Assembly (NCBI GenBank): GCA_028873965.1
Contig: JAPPMU010000036.1
Location: 1-63,568 of the forward strand
Length of the DNA: 63,568 nt
Origin: Chloroflexota bacterium
Lineage (GTDB): Bacteria > Chloroflexota > Dehalococcoidia > Lucifugimonadales > UBA3495
Direction of reading: 5' to 3'
Positions 1 through 7,953 of the stretch are shown here, one piece after another (the stretch's first letter is position 1; each line of letters starts with the position of its first letter). The position numbers and the translations under genes were made by a program. A model generated the notes under the pieces. The model was given only the letters and a program-made list of their open reading frames with translations. It was not told where the DNA came from and searched no databases.

Positions 1-51
1 GGGTTCCCGCTTTCGCGGGAACGACGGGTGGACTTTGAAAAGGCCCTGGCC
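1..51. repeat. Right end of a hairpin-core repeat, cut by the window edge
   Basis: The first 25 bases form one hairpin arm of the core shared by most repeats here (a GGTTCCCGC stem, TTTC loop and matching arm). They are followed by ctttgaaaaggccctgg, which matches the terminal sequence of the complete element at 22631-22783. The left half lies outside the window. Confidence 0.6.
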
Positions 52-81
52 CCTCGCGCGTACCCGTTTCGCTGAACTGTC

Positions 82-246
82 ATAGGACTTACGCAGTTGG
101 GAGACTTTACACCCGTCATTCCCGCGAAAGCGGGAATCCAGTGGCCGAAATCGTTAACAGTGTTCCAGATTCGTTCACTGTGAAGCCTATGGATTCCTGC
201 TTGCGCAGGAATGACGGGTTTGTAATTTCAAGTGCGTAACTCCTAT
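82..246 (+). repeat. MITE-A copy 1 (165 bp)
   Basis: Terminal inverted repeats are ataggacttacgca on the left and tgcgtaactcctat on the right. Inside are two inward-facing hairpins with GAAA/TTTC-type loops. Two further copies of exactly 165 bp lie at 20342-20506 and 59213-59377. No coding capacity is visible, so it is a non-autonomous MITE-like element. Its right end abuts MITE-C at 247. Confidence 0.85.
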
Positions 247-378
247 GTCATTGCGAGCGCAGCGCGGCAATCTCGTTGGGACAGGGAACGCTGCTGCGGG
301 AACGAGACCGCCACGTGGTTCGACAAGCTCGCCATGAGCGGCTGCGCTCCTCGCGATGACAAACTGGGTACGCGTGAG
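247..378 (+). repeat. MITE-C copy fused to MITE-A
   Basis: It begins gtcattgcgagcgcagcg and ends with the MITE-C terminus aaactgggtacgcgtgag. The opposite terminus is missing and replaced by MITE-A. The inner palindromic arms (gtcattgcgag and ctcgcgatgac) are present. Confidence 0.75.
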
Positions 379-585
379 CGTTCACTTGGGCATGACCGTA
401 TCAGACCGAGATCCGGCTGCTCACCGCCGGCGGCACATCGGATGCTATCGATTGAGCAGCTATTGGCAGCCCCACCAACCGCCATCCACCGATGGCCAGC
501 AACTGCCGCCTGACTACGACTGGGACTATCTCAAAGACAACAAAAAGAGGGGGCGGCCAAGTAACCGCTCCCTCGCTTTGTGTAG
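379..585. other. Intergenic stretch without a supported gene
   Basis: No convincing gene is present. A plus-strand frame ending near 589 reads PPDYDWDYLKDNKKRGRPS, which looks protein-like and may be the tail of a gene broken by the repeats to its left. It has no recognisable family and no clear start. Confidence 0.3.
547..574 (-). terminator. Rho-independent terminator (minus strand)
   Basis: GAGGGGGCGG and CCGCTCCCTC pair around an 8-nt loop. On the minus strand the stem is followed by CTTTTTG. The nearest minus-strand gene is 852-1073, with MITE-D between them. Confidence 0.55.
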
Positions 586-774
586 CTAAGGCGTGTCGTC
601 AAATTGAGTTTCCAAGCGTCAAACCGCTCCATTTCCGTCATTCCCGCGAAAGCGGGAATCCAGAATCCCCGGCTGTGTCAGCACGATTTGGATACGGAAA
701 CGCCTGGATTCCTGCTTCCGCAGGAATGACGAGATAATTTAGGAATGACGAGATAATTTGACGACACGCCCTAG
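586..774 (+). repeat. MITE-D (189 bp) with hairpin core
   Basis: Inverted ends are ctaaggcgtgtcgtcaaatt and aatttgacgacacgccctag (one mismatch). Inside are the two hairpin modules common to the other repeats. Near the right end a 19-bp unit (aggaatgacgagataattt) is duplicated in tandem at 722-740 and 741-759. Confidence 0.8.
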
Positions 775-798
775 GGAGATAAATCCCAAAATAAATCG

Positions 799-820
799 GG
801 GCGACCGGCTGGCCGCCCCA
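799..820 (-). terminator. Terminator after the 852-1073 gene
   Basis: GGGGCG and CGCCCC close a 10-nt loop. On the minus strand a GATTTATTTT tail follows. It lies about 30 nt past the stop of the small minus-strand gene. Confidence 0.6.
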
Positions 821-851
821 AGCGCATCATCGCGCCTTCTCGCCCGCTGCC

Positions 852-1073
852 TTATGTCTCCGGCACGAAACTGTAGTACCGCACTCCGGCCATCGGCACG
901 CCATACGCCAGGGTAGGCGGGGAAATGCGGCAGGCGCGCTCCGGCGCGATCTCTTCCTTGTGGGCTCCAAACTCGGTCAGCGCTTCGGCCAGATCCCTTT
1001 CCACTTTCTCGGTCAACAACCCGGTGACTTGCTCTTGATCCACGGTGACTAGACGTTCATTGACGGTAACCAT
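852..1073 (-). CDS. Small hypothetical protein (73 aa)
   Basis: I do not recognise the family. The protein opens MVTVNERLVTVDQEQVTGLL, continues with an acidic, probably helical segment and ends in SPPTLAYGVPMAGVRYYSFV. The start was chosen because an AGGAGG ribosome-binding site lies 9 nt upstream on the minus strand; a longer frame reaches 1121 but has no such site. A terminator hairpin sits just past the stop, so it is probably a monocistronic expressed gene. The acidic helix followed by a Pro/Gly-rich tail could also fit a precursor peptide, but no modifying enzyme is nearby and this is speculation. Confidence 0.5.
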   Translation of the reverse strand: MVTVNERLVTVDQEQVTGLLTEKVERDLAEALTEFGAHKEEIAPERACRISPPTLAYGVPMAGVRYYSFVPET

Positions 1074-1172
1074 CGCTCCTAGCCTCCTGTATCGGTGTTG
1101 CCTCCACATTACGAACCGCAATTTTGGTTATCATAATCAGCGATACCGACGATGTCAACCCTCAAAGTCATT

Positions 1173-1260
1173 GTCAGAATCAGGATTTTCGGGATTATTG
1201 GATTTTCGGGATTTATGAACATCCTGAAAATCACAAAATCCGGTAAATCCTGCTTCTGAC
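1173..1260. repeat. Short inverted-repeat element (gtcaga/tctgac family), copy 1
   Basis: The ends are gtcagaatcagga and tcctgcttctgac. Related copies lie at 32766-32875 and 57464-57574. The interior is AT-rich with repeated 'ggatt' and 'aatcc' tracts. It lies between the MFS gene and the small minus-strand gene. Confidence 0.7.
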
Positions 1261-1271
1261 GTTTCCCGCCG

Positions 1272-2477
1272 TCATTCCATGCGCCGTATCCGCGGAGCGC
1301 CCAACGTCGCGGCGACGTTGATGGCTACCAGGGCCACGCCGTTGATCAGCAGAGCGCGGGGGGCGCCAACGAACCCGGCCAAAGCTCCTATTCCAACGTG
1401 CCCCACCGGGGCGAACCCGACGCTGAGCACCCAGGACCCCATGGCCCGGCCCCGTTCCTCGTCCGGCACCAGGTCCTGCATCAGCGTTTTGTACAGCGTG
1501 TCCACGGCCATGGCGCAGGCGTTGACGAACAGCAACACCGCCATGAAGGTGTAGATGTTCACCGACAGCGAGAACGCCATCAACCCGCCGCCAAAGCCCA
1601 GGGCGGTTGCGAGGGTCATGAGACCCTTCTTGCGCGCGGTACCCAGCGCCGCCAGGATCCACAGTCCGAGCAGCCCTCCCGCCTGCCGTCCGGCGGTCAT
1701 CACCCCCAGCCCCGTCGGCCCCACGTGCAGCACGTCCTTGGCGAATACGGGAAACAGCGTCATGTGGGTGAAGCCCAACACCTCAGTGGTAGCGGTGAGG
1801 AACATGAGCATCAACAGAATGGGATATTCGCGCACCAGCCGGGCGTAACTCGTCAAGTTGGACAGGACCGATTCCGACGACGCACGCAGTGAGCGCCCCT
1901 CGTTGTCGATCAACAGGGTGGCGCCGGCTGACACCGCGTAGAACGCAGCGGACGCGATGAATTGCCAACCGGGGCCAACCAGGTCGATCATGGCGCCGGA
2001 CACCAGAGACCCGATGATTCCGCCGCCCTGCATCGCCATGGCGGCCAGGGCCAGACCGTTGAGCGCCAGCCCGGATCCCACGATGTCGTAGGTAAACGCC
2101 TGCCGGATGGTGATGGTGAAGGCCAGCATACTGCCGAGGGCGGTCACCAACGCAATCAATGCCCAGACGTTGACAAAACCCTGGAGCAGCATCAACCCCA
2201 TCAGCAGGGCGACGGCCGAAGCCGCCAGCGTCCCGACCCGCAGCAGGGTGCGTCGCGACCACCGGTCCGCGATGGCTCCCGACAACATGCCCAGCACGAA
2301 AAATGGCAACATCCGGGCGGCCGCCGCGACGCCCACCATGAACTCCGACCCGGTGAGCTCGTAGATGAGCCAGCCGACGGAGACCTGCTCCATCCCGGTG
2401 GCCAGCGAGTAGAAGGCCGTTGACGCCCAGAGCAGGCGGAAGTCCTTGGTGCGGAGGGATGCAGCCCAATTCCACAT
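1272..2477 (-). CDS. MFS transporter
   Basis: About 12 hydrophobic helices spread over 401 aa mark this as a major facilitator superfamily carrier of the enterobactin-exporter/MFS_3-like kind. The start region reads MWNWAASLRTKDFRLLWAS, typical for that group, and a loop with DRWSRRTLL matches the loop 2-3 signature. A longer frame extends to 2603, but that extension runs into a MITE (2574-2707), so the internal Met is preferred. The substrate cannot be told from sequence. It has no operon partner; the C-terminal side faces a short inverted-repeat element. Confidence 0.8.
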   Translation of the reverse strand: MWNWAASLRTKDFRLLWASTAFYSLATGMEQVSVGWLIYELTGSEFMVGVAAAARMLPFFVLGMLSGAIADRWSRRTLLRVGTLAASAVALLMGLMLLQGFVNVWALIALVTALGSMLAFTITIRQAFTYDIVGSGLALNGLALAAMAMQGGGIIGSLVSGAMIDLVGPGWQFIASAAFYAVSAGATLLIDNEGRSLRASSESVLSNLTSYARLVREYPILLMLMFLTATTEVLGFTHMTLFPVFAKDVLHVGPTGLGVMTAGRQAGGLLGLWILAALGTARKKGLMTLATALGFGGGLMAFSLSVNIYTFMAVLLFVNACAMAVDTLYKTLMQDLVPDEERGRAMGSWVLSVGFAPVGHVGIGALAGFVGAPRALLINGVALVAINVAATLGAPRIRRME

Positions 2478-2573
2478 ATTTTCACAGGGCTCGAATGATA
2501 CACCGGGCAAATCCACACCCCCAACCATACGGGCAGACGGTTTGTTGGCGGGTTTCTCCGGCCCAGTGGCGCG

Positions 2574-2707
2574 CTCACGCGTACCCATTTCCCCATTGGT
2601 CATTGCGAGCGTAGCGTGGCAATCTCGTTGCTGGAGGAGCCGTTCTTCGTGTGACGAGATCGCCGCGTCGCTGCGCTCCTCGCGATGACAAAATGGGCAC
2701 GTGTGAG
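2574..2707. repeat. MITE-C, complete copy
   Basis: The ends are ctcacgcgtacccattt and aaatgggcacgtgtgag. The inner palindrome arms are gtcattgcgagcg and cctcgcgatgac. It overlaps the unlikely N-terminal extension of the neighbouring MFS frame. Confidence 0.8.
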
Positions 2708-2801
2708 GAAATCCAGGAGGTTGCTCTGTTCGGAATATTCTGGATTCCGGCTTTCGCCGGAATGACGGTGAAAGGAGAACCGAAAGACCCTGGCCCGGCG
2801 G
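2708..2801. repeat. Half element with one hairpin module
   Basis: One hairpin (tggattccggctttcgccgg with its matching arm) is followed by ggagaaccgaaagaccctgg, the same terminal sequence as the element at 33525-33661. The left half is missing; it directly follows MITE-C. Confidence 0.6.
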
Positions 2802-2868
2802 CGCGGCGTTTTACCAGCCACTATGGATGTTGTACACTTACCCCAACCTTCTCTAGGCAGGCCTGTAC

Positions 2869-3912
2869 GTGGCGCAAGTTACAGTAATCGGCACCGGACT
2901 CATCGGCACCTCCCTGGGCTTGGCCCTCCGCGCATCCAGCCTGCGGAACCTCACCGTGGTTGGGACCGATGCCGACAGCGCGGCCCGTTCCGGAGCCCAG
3001 CGAAAAGACGCCTTCGACCGCGTGGAAGGCCGCCTGGGCAACGCCATCGCCGAGGCGGACATCATCGTCCTGGCCACGCCGGTGCTGGCCATGCGCGAGC
3101 TCCTGGAGGGCATGGCCGACTACCTGCCCGAGGGCTGCGTGGTCACCGACGTGGGCAGCACCAAGACGCAGGTCCTCCAGTGGGCCGACGAATACCTGCC
3201 CGACTCGGTGGACTTCGTGGGCGGACATCCCATGGCCGGCCGGGAAACCCCGGGTCCTGAGAATGCCGACGGCACCATGTTTTCCGGCAAGCCCTACTGT
3301 GTCATCCCCAGCCCCCGGGCCAGCGAACGCGCGGTGGGCGAGATATCCACCCTGGCCGAGGCCGTGGGCGGCGTGCCCTACTTCATCAGCGTTGACGAGC
3401 ACGACAGCTTCGTCGCCGCGGTGAGCCATCTGCCCTTCGTCCTGTCCACCGCCCTGATCGGCTGCACCAGCAAGTCCGCCAACTGGTCCGACATCGGCCA
3501 GCTGGCCTCCTCCGGCTACCGCGACATCACCCGTCTGGCGTCGGGCGACCCGATCATGCACCGGGACATCTGCGTCAGCAATGCCCAGCCCATTGTGGCC
3601 TGGATCGACGCGTTTATACGGGAGCTCTACGAATACCGTAAGCTCCTGGATACCGACGGCGAACCACCCGACACCGACGCCGTCGGTACTGTTTTTGAGG
3701 ACGCCATGCTGGCCCGCAACAAATGGCTGGCCGGAGAGGTCAATCCCCGCGCTCGCGAACTGGAGAACACTCCCGAGTACCCGACGTTCAGCCAGTCCAT
3801 GGGCCAGATGTTCCTGGGCGGCTTCGCCGACCGAGCCCGCCGCATGATGACGGGAGGGGAGCCACCCAACAGCAGACGCGGCAACGACCGCGACTCGGGC
3901 AACCGGCGCTGA
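2869..3912 (+). CDS. tyrA: Prephenate dehydrogenase
   Basis: It oxidatively decarboxylates prephenate to 4-hydroxyphenylpyruvate in tyrosine synthesis. The N-terminal NAD(P) fold opens VTVIGTGLIGTSLGLALRAS with the expected GxGxxG. The family motif TDVGSTK follows near residue 91, then GGHPMAGRE (about 122), and the helical dimerisation half includes SHLPFVLSTAL. A GTG start was taken, with a GGCAGG-like site upstream. No ACT domain is evident, although about 90 residues follow the core. It leads a block with aroA, gmk and lipA on the same strand, consistent with aromatic amino-acid synthesis. Confidence 0.93.
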   Translation: MAQVTVIGTGLIGTSLGLALRASSLRNLTVVGTDADSAARSGAQRKDAFDRVEGRLGNAIAEADIIVLATPVLAMRELLEGMADYLPEGCVVTDVGSTKTQVLQWADEYLPDSVDFVGGHPMAGRETPGPENADGTMFSGKPYCVIPSPRASERAVGEISTLAEAVGGVPYFISVDEHDSFVAAVSHLPFVLSTALIGCTSKSANWSDIGQLASSGYRDITRLASGDPIMHRDICVSNAQPIVAWIDAFIRELYEYRKLLDTDGEPPDTDAVGTVFEDAMLARNKWLAGEVNPRARELENTPEYPTFSQSMGQMFLGGFADRARRMMTGGEPPNSRRGNDRDSGNRR

Positions 3913-4024
3913 CCCGACCGCCTGCTGTCTACTTAGCCGTCATTCCAGGCGGCAACGGGCGTTTCTTATCGGCCGTATCCTGCAAATCCCGTACATCCAT
4001 GCAAAACTAACCGGAGGAACGCAG

Positions 4025-5323
4025 GTGGAACAGATCATTCGCAGCCCCGAACGCCTGGCCGGTTCCCTGGCCGTGCCCGGCGACAAGTCGGTGTCCCATC
4101 GCTCGCTGATCCTCAACGCCATCGCCAACGGTACTGCCACCGTAACCGGCATTTCTGATGGCGCCGACGTGCGTTCCACCGCCGCCTGCCTTCGCGCCAT
4201 GGGCGTGTCCATCGACCCCTTGGACGAGCCCGGGAGTTTTCGCGTCGCCGGGCCGGGCCCGAATTTGGACGAGCCGGCCGACCTGCTGGACGCCGGCAAC
4301 AGCGGCACCTCCATGCGGCTGCTCTCGGGCCTTCTGGCGAGCCAGGACTTTCTGTCGGTGCTGTCCGGCGACGGGTCGTTGCGCACACGGCCCATGGGCC
4401 GCATCGTGCAGCCCCTACAGCAGATGGGCGCGTCCATCATGGGCCGCAATGGGAACACCCTGGCCCCGTTGGCCATTCGCGGCGGCACCCTGCGCTCCAT
4501 CGAGTACGAGATGCCCGTGGCCAGCGCGCAGGTCAAGAGTTGCCTGATGCTGGCCGGCCTGGCGGCGTCGGGCCCCACCGTGCTGCACCAGCCGGCGCTT
4601 TCCCGCGACCACACCGAGCGCATGATGTCCGCCATGGGCGCACGGGTCGAATCCGATGGCCTGGCCCTGACCCTGCATCCGGCGGAGCTGCAGGCCGTGG
4701 ACGTGGCGGTGCCCGGCGACATCTCCTCCGCTGCCTTCTGGATGGTTGCCGGCCTGATCCACCCCAACGCCCGGGTGACTATCACCGGCGTCGGCCTGAA
4801 CCCCAGCCGCGCCGGCATCATCGACGCCCTGCAGATGATGGGCGCCGGCGATTCCCTGCGCCTGGAGAACGAGCGGGTGGAGGGCGGCGAGCCCGTCGCC
4901 GACGTGGTGGCGTCTTCGGCCAACCTTCAGGGCATCGACCTGGGCGGCGAGATTATTCCCATCATGATCGACGAGTTGCCGGTGCTGGCCGTGGCCGCGT
5001 GCTTCGCGGAAGGCGACACCATCATCCGCGACGCCGCCGAACTGCGCGTCAAGGAGTCGGACCGCATCGCCACCACGGTGTCGGAGTTGACCCGCCTGGG
5101 GGGCAGCCTGGAACCGCGGGAGGACGGCATGGTCATCCACGGCGTCGGCCGCCTGACGGGCGCGGAGGTGGAGAGCCACGGCGACCACCGGCTGGCGATG
5201 TCCATGGCCGTGGCCGGCCTCGCCGCCTCGGGAGAGACCACCATCCACGGCGCTGAGGACGCATCGGTGTCCTACCCGATCTTCTGGGAGCATCTCGCCA
5301 GCCTGGTTGGCGACGGCGAATAG
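4025..5323 (+). CDS. aroA: 3-phosphoshikimate 1-carboxyvinyltransferase (EPSP synthase)
   Basis: It joins PEP to shikimate-3-phosphate in the sixth step of the shikimate pathway. Diagnostic segments are PGDKSVSHRSLILNAIA near residue 19 with the PEP/S3P-binding lysine, GNSGTSMRLLSG near 98, RTRPM near 126, IDELPVLAVAA near 318 with the catalytic Asp, and LRVKESDRI near 346. The GNSGTSMR form is the one usual in class II enzymes. The GTG start follows a strong GGAGG site by 7 nt. It lies 112 nt after tyrA, as in many bacteria. Length (432 aa) is normal. Confidence 0.95.
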   Translation: MEQIIRSPERLAGSLAVPGDKSVSHRSLILNAIANGTATVTGISDGADVRSTAACLRAMGVSIDPLDEPGSFRVAGPGPNLDEPADLLDAGNSGTSMRLLSGLLASQDFLSVLSGDGSLRTRPMGRIVQPLQQMGASIMGRNGNTLAPLAIRGGTLRSIEYEMPVASAQVKSCLMLAGLAASGPTVLHQPALSRDHTERMMSAMGARVESDGLALTLHPAELQAVDVAVPGDISSAAFWMVAGLIHPNARVTITGVGLNPSRAGIIDALQMMGAGDSLRLENERVEGGEPVADVVASSANLQGIDLGGEIIPIMIDELPVLAVAACFAEGDTIIRDAAELRVKESDRIATTVSELTRLGGSLEPREDGMVIHGVGRLTGAEVESHGDHRLAMSMAVAGLAASGETTIHGAEDASVSYPIFWEHLASLVGDGE

Positions 5324-5375
5324 ACTGGCAACGGCAGCTGACACCGAAGACGACGCAGTATCCAGTGGAAGCATC

Positions 5376-5624
5376 ATGGAATCCCCGCCAGCCATCGTTA
5401 CTTATGCATGGATTGTGCAGGGTGGTATCAACCTGATTGGAATTAGCGTCATCCTTTTCATCTTGATAAAAGGCAAGGTGTACCGACTGGGCAAGTTTTT
5501 GGACGAAATTTCGTCCGAGAACGCCGCTTTACAGAAAACCAGCGACGCTTCGCGAAAGTCGAAGCCGCCTTACGGGAAATACCGCAGCCAGCTATCAGGC
5601 AGCGAAACGGGTGGGCATGAGTGA
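5376..5624 (+). CDS. Small single-pass membrane protein
   Basis: This 82-aa protein has one clear hydrophobic helix (GGINLIGISVILFILIKGKV), then a short Lys/Ser-rich tail. It sits between aroA and gmk, and its 3' end overlaps the gmk start by a few bases, so it is probably cotranscribed. The internal ATG at 5376 was chosen; the frame is open from within aroA. I recognise no family. By position it could help with membrane or nucleotide functions, but nothing in the sequence supports a specific role. Confidence 0.5.
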   Translation: MESPPAIVTYAWIVQGGINLIGISVILFILIKGKVYRLGKFLDEISSENAALQKTSDASRKSKPPYGKYRSQLSGSETGGHE

Positions 5625-6237
5625 GCTGCCACAGGCCAGCCCGGCTCCGCCGCTGCTGGTGGTGATCTCCGGACCGTCCGGAGCAGGCAAGGGCTCGGTG
5701 CTGGCCGAGCTCAAGAAACTGGAGCGCCCTTGGCATCACGTGGTGACCGCGACCACGCGGCCCATGCGGACGGGCGAAGTGGACGGGCAGGACTACATCT
5801 TCCTGGACGTGGACACCTTCCTGCGCATGCGCGAGCGGGACGAGCTGCTGGAGTCAGCGCAGGTGTACGACCGCTGGTACGGCGTTCCCCGCCAGCAGGT
5901 CCGCGACCCGCTGATTGCCGGCAAGGACGTTATACTGGAGATAGACGTCCAGGGCGCGGCAACCATCCGAAACATCGCCCCGGAGGCCCTGACCATCTTC
6001 GTGATGCCCGCCAGCATGGACGAACTCCGCAGCCGCCTGGCCGGCCGCGGCACCGAGGATGAGAGTGAGATGCAGCGCAGGCTGGATGAGGCGTCCGTCG
6101 AGTTGGGACGTATGCACGAATTCGACTATCGCGTGGTCAACCGCAACGGACAGTTGGACGACGCCGTCCGCGAAATTGACGCCATCATCACTGCCGAGAA
6201 GTGCCGGGTGAACCCGCGGTTGGTTCAGTTCCTCTAA
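5617..6237 (+). CDS. gmk: Guanylate kinase
   Basis: It phosphorylates GMP to GDP with ATP. The P-loop GPSGAGKGS lies at residues 19-27, followed by the GMP-binding TATTRPMRTGEVDGQDY and YGVPRQQV segments, and the ILEIDVQGA strand near 100. The length of 206 aa is typical. Two in-frame starts exist, GTG at 5611 and ATG at 5617; both overlap the end of the small membrane gene, and the ATG was taken. The RNA probably continues from aroA, which would link nucleotide and aromatic metabolism in one transcript. Confidence 0.94.
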   Translation: MSELPQASPAPPLLVVISGPSGAGKGSVLAELKKLERPWHHVVTATTRPMRTGEVDGQDYIFLDVDTFLRMRERDELLESAQVYDRWYGVPRQQVRDPLIAGKDVILEIDVQGAATIRNIAPEALTIFVMPASMDELRSRLAGRGTEDESEMQRRLDEASVELGRMHEFDYRVVNRNGQLDDAVREIDAIITAEKCRVNPRLVQFL

Positions 6238-6265
6238 TAACTTCCGTCGTTCCGGCTAATTACTT

Positions 6266-6294
6266 CCGTCATTCTGGCGAAAGCCGGAATCCAG
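6266..6294 (+). repeat. Single hairpin (REP-like) module upstream of lipA
   Basis: One copy of the cgtcattc...gaatccag hairpin with a GCGAAAGC loop; one stem pair is T-G. The final bases of the repeat form the start of AGGAG (6293-6297), placed 5 nt before the lipA ATG, so the repeat appears to supply the ribosome-binding site. Confidence 0.7.
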
Positions 6295-6302
6295 GAGTCG
6301 AT

Positions 6303-7202
6303 ATGACCACCACCGAAACCCCACTGCGTCCGCGCCTGCCCGACTGGCTCAAGGTGCGCATGCCCGGCGGCCCGCGCTACATCGAGCTCAAACAGCTCAT
6401 GCGCGACAGCCAGCTCCACACCGTGTGCGAGGAAGCCCACTGCCCGAACATCGGCGAGTGCTGGGAGCGCTCCGCCGCCACGTTCATGATCCTGGGCGAC
6501 ATTTGCACCCGCGCGTGCGCCTACTGCGCCGTCACCACCGGCCGACCCGGAACCCTGGACTTGGGCGAACCGTTCCGCTTGGCGTCCACGGTCAAGCGCA
6601 TGGGCCTGAAGTACTGCGTGATCACTTCGGTGAACCGCGACGACCTGCCCGACGGCGGCGCCGGCATCTTCTCCGCCTGCATCAAGCAGGTTCGGGCGGC
6701 CGTTCCCGATTGCCGCGTGGAGGTGCTGATTCCTGACTTCGACGGCAATTGGGATGCGCTGGCGAAGGTGGTGGCCGCACAGCCGCAGGTGCTGAACCAC
6801 AACATCGAGTCGGTGGAGCGCGTGTTCCGCCGGGTCCGGCCCAGGGGCGATTACCGGCAGTCGCTGGAACTGCTGCGTCGGGTCAAGGATCTCGATCCCG
6901 AAATGCCCACCAAGTCGGGCATCATCGTGGGCATGGGCGAGACCGTCGACGAGGTGAAACAGACCATGGCCGACCTGCGCGCCGCGGACTGCGACCTGCT
7001 CACCATCGGCCAGTACCTGCGGCCATCCATCAAGCACATCCGCATCGACCGCTTCTACACCCCCGCCGAGTTCGAGGAATTGCGCGTTGCCGGCGAAGCA
7101 ATGGGCTTCAAGCACGTGGCGTCCGGCCCGCTGGTCCGCTCCTCCTACCACGCCGACGAGCAGCACGACGCAGCTTCAGAGCCGGCAGCCCCAAAAATCT
7201 AG
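6303..7202 (+). CDS. lipA: Lipoyl synthase
   Basis: This radical-SAM enzyme inserts two sulfurs into octanoyl chains on lipoyl domains. Both iron-sulfur clusters are represented: C42, C47 and C53 (auxiliary cluster) and C68, C72 and C75 (the CxxxCxxC of the SAM cluster). The C-terminal RSSYHADEQ contains the conserved Arg-Ser-Ser that ligates the auxiliary cluster. The ATG at 6303 gives the expected 299 aa; the frame is open further upstream but that part translates a repeat. No lipB is visible nearby. Confidence 0.95.
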   Translation: MTTTETPLRPRLPDWLKVRMPGGPRYIELKQLMRDSQLHTVCEEAHCPNIGECWERSAATFMILGDICTRACAYCAVTTGRPGTLDLGEPFRLASTVKRMGLKYCVITSVNRDDLPDGGAGIFSACIKQVRAAVPDCRVEVLIPDFDGNWDALAKVVAAQPQVLNHNIESVERVFRRVRPRGDYRQSLELLRRVKDLDPEMPTKSGIIVGMGETVDEVKQTMADLRAADCDLLTIGQYLRPSIKHIRIDRFYTPAEFEELRVAGEAMGFKHVASGPLVRSSYHADEQHDAASEPAAPKI

Positions 7203-7214
7203 TTCGCAACCGAC

Positions 7215-7507
7215 GTGCGGATCATTGCAAGACGGACACTAAGGGAATTCTGGCAGCGGCACCCAAATGCCCAGGAGGCGCTTGAGGCCTGGTATGCGGA
7301 GGTACGTAGAGCTGACTGGCCCAGCCCAGCTCCGTGATCCGTCGGTTTCCTCAAGCGAGTATCGTAGGGTCCACCCGCGTAGTATTTCGGATAAAGGGCA
7401 ATGACTATCGCCTGGTGGTTGATATTTTCTACCCCGGACGTGAGATTTACATCCGCTTCATCGGCACTCATGCAGAATACGACCGCATCAATGCTGCGGA
7501 GGTTTGA
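7215..7507 (+). pseudogene. HigB-like toxin broken by a one-base deletion
   Basis: Reading from a GTG at 7215 gives VRIIARRTLREFWQRHPNAQ and onward to DWPSPAP, then TGA at 7335. The adjacent frame resumes with RRFPQASIVGSTRVVFRIKG, then NDYRLVVDIFYPGREIYIRF and IGTHAEYDRINAAEV, ending at 7507. Joined, these cover a full HigB_toxin (RelE-fold mRNA interferase) protein of about 97 aa. A single missing base near 7332 accounts for the break. The HigA-like antitoxin starts 2 nt after the second part. Sequencing error is the main alternative. Confidence 0.8.
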
Positions 7508-7509
7508 CC

Positions 7510-7911
7510 ATGGCCAATATCCCCCACATAGCCAACGAAGAGGATTACAACCTCGCGCTGGCACGCATGGACGAGATATTTCACGCCGCTATCGGCACGC
7601 GCGAGGGTGATGAGCGCGATCTCCTGTTCGATCTGATCGAAGCGTACGAGGAGCGGCACCATCCTGTTAATTTACCCAGCGTTCCCGCAGCTATTGAGTT
7701 CCACATGGAACAGCTTGGGCTTACGCCCGGGGACCTGGCTCCCCTGCTGGGGAGCCAAAAGGTGGCAACGGCAGTGCTATCGGGCAAAATGGACATCACG
7801 ATCGCCATGGCCCGCGCCCTGCACAAGCATTGGGGGATACCCGCCGAGGTCCTTTTGCAAGAACCATCGGATAATATCAAGCGAGGGATCACTGAACCGG
7901 CAATACTCTAA
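7510..7911 (+). CDS. HigA-like antitoxin
   Basis: This 133-aa protein has the form of HigA partners of HigB toxins: an N-terminal helical segment (EEDYNLALARMDEIF) and a C-terminal helix-turn-helix containing MEQLGLTPGDLAPLLGSQ and VATAVLSGKMDITIAMARAL. It would bind the toxin and repress the shared promoter. The ATG at 7510 follows the toxin stop by 2 nt. Because the toxin gene carries a frameshift, the antitoxin may now be an orphan regulator. Confidence 0.85.
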   Translation: MANIPHIANEEDYNLALARMDEIFHAAIGTREGDERDLLFDLIEAYEERHHPVNLPSVPAAIEFHMEQLGLTPGDLAPLLGSQKVATAVLSGKMDITIAMARALHKHWGIPAEVLLQEPSDNIKRGITEPAIL

Positions 7912-7953
7912 CGACAAGCCATGTCCCGGACATTGCGAAGTAGTTACGACGGA

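Noticed and set aside
232..737. Several overlapping short frames at the left edge
   Set aside because: They translate repeat DNA (MITE-A, MITE-C, MITE-D) on both strands and have no protein-like features.
2478..2603. N-terminal extension of the first MFS gene
   Set aside because: The extra 42 codons run into a MITE-C copy; the family's N-terminus begins at the internal Met.
2600..2887. Short frames on both strands around 2.6-2.9 kb
   Set aside because: Translations such as RHSGESRNPE are the standard product of the hairpin repeat and not genes.
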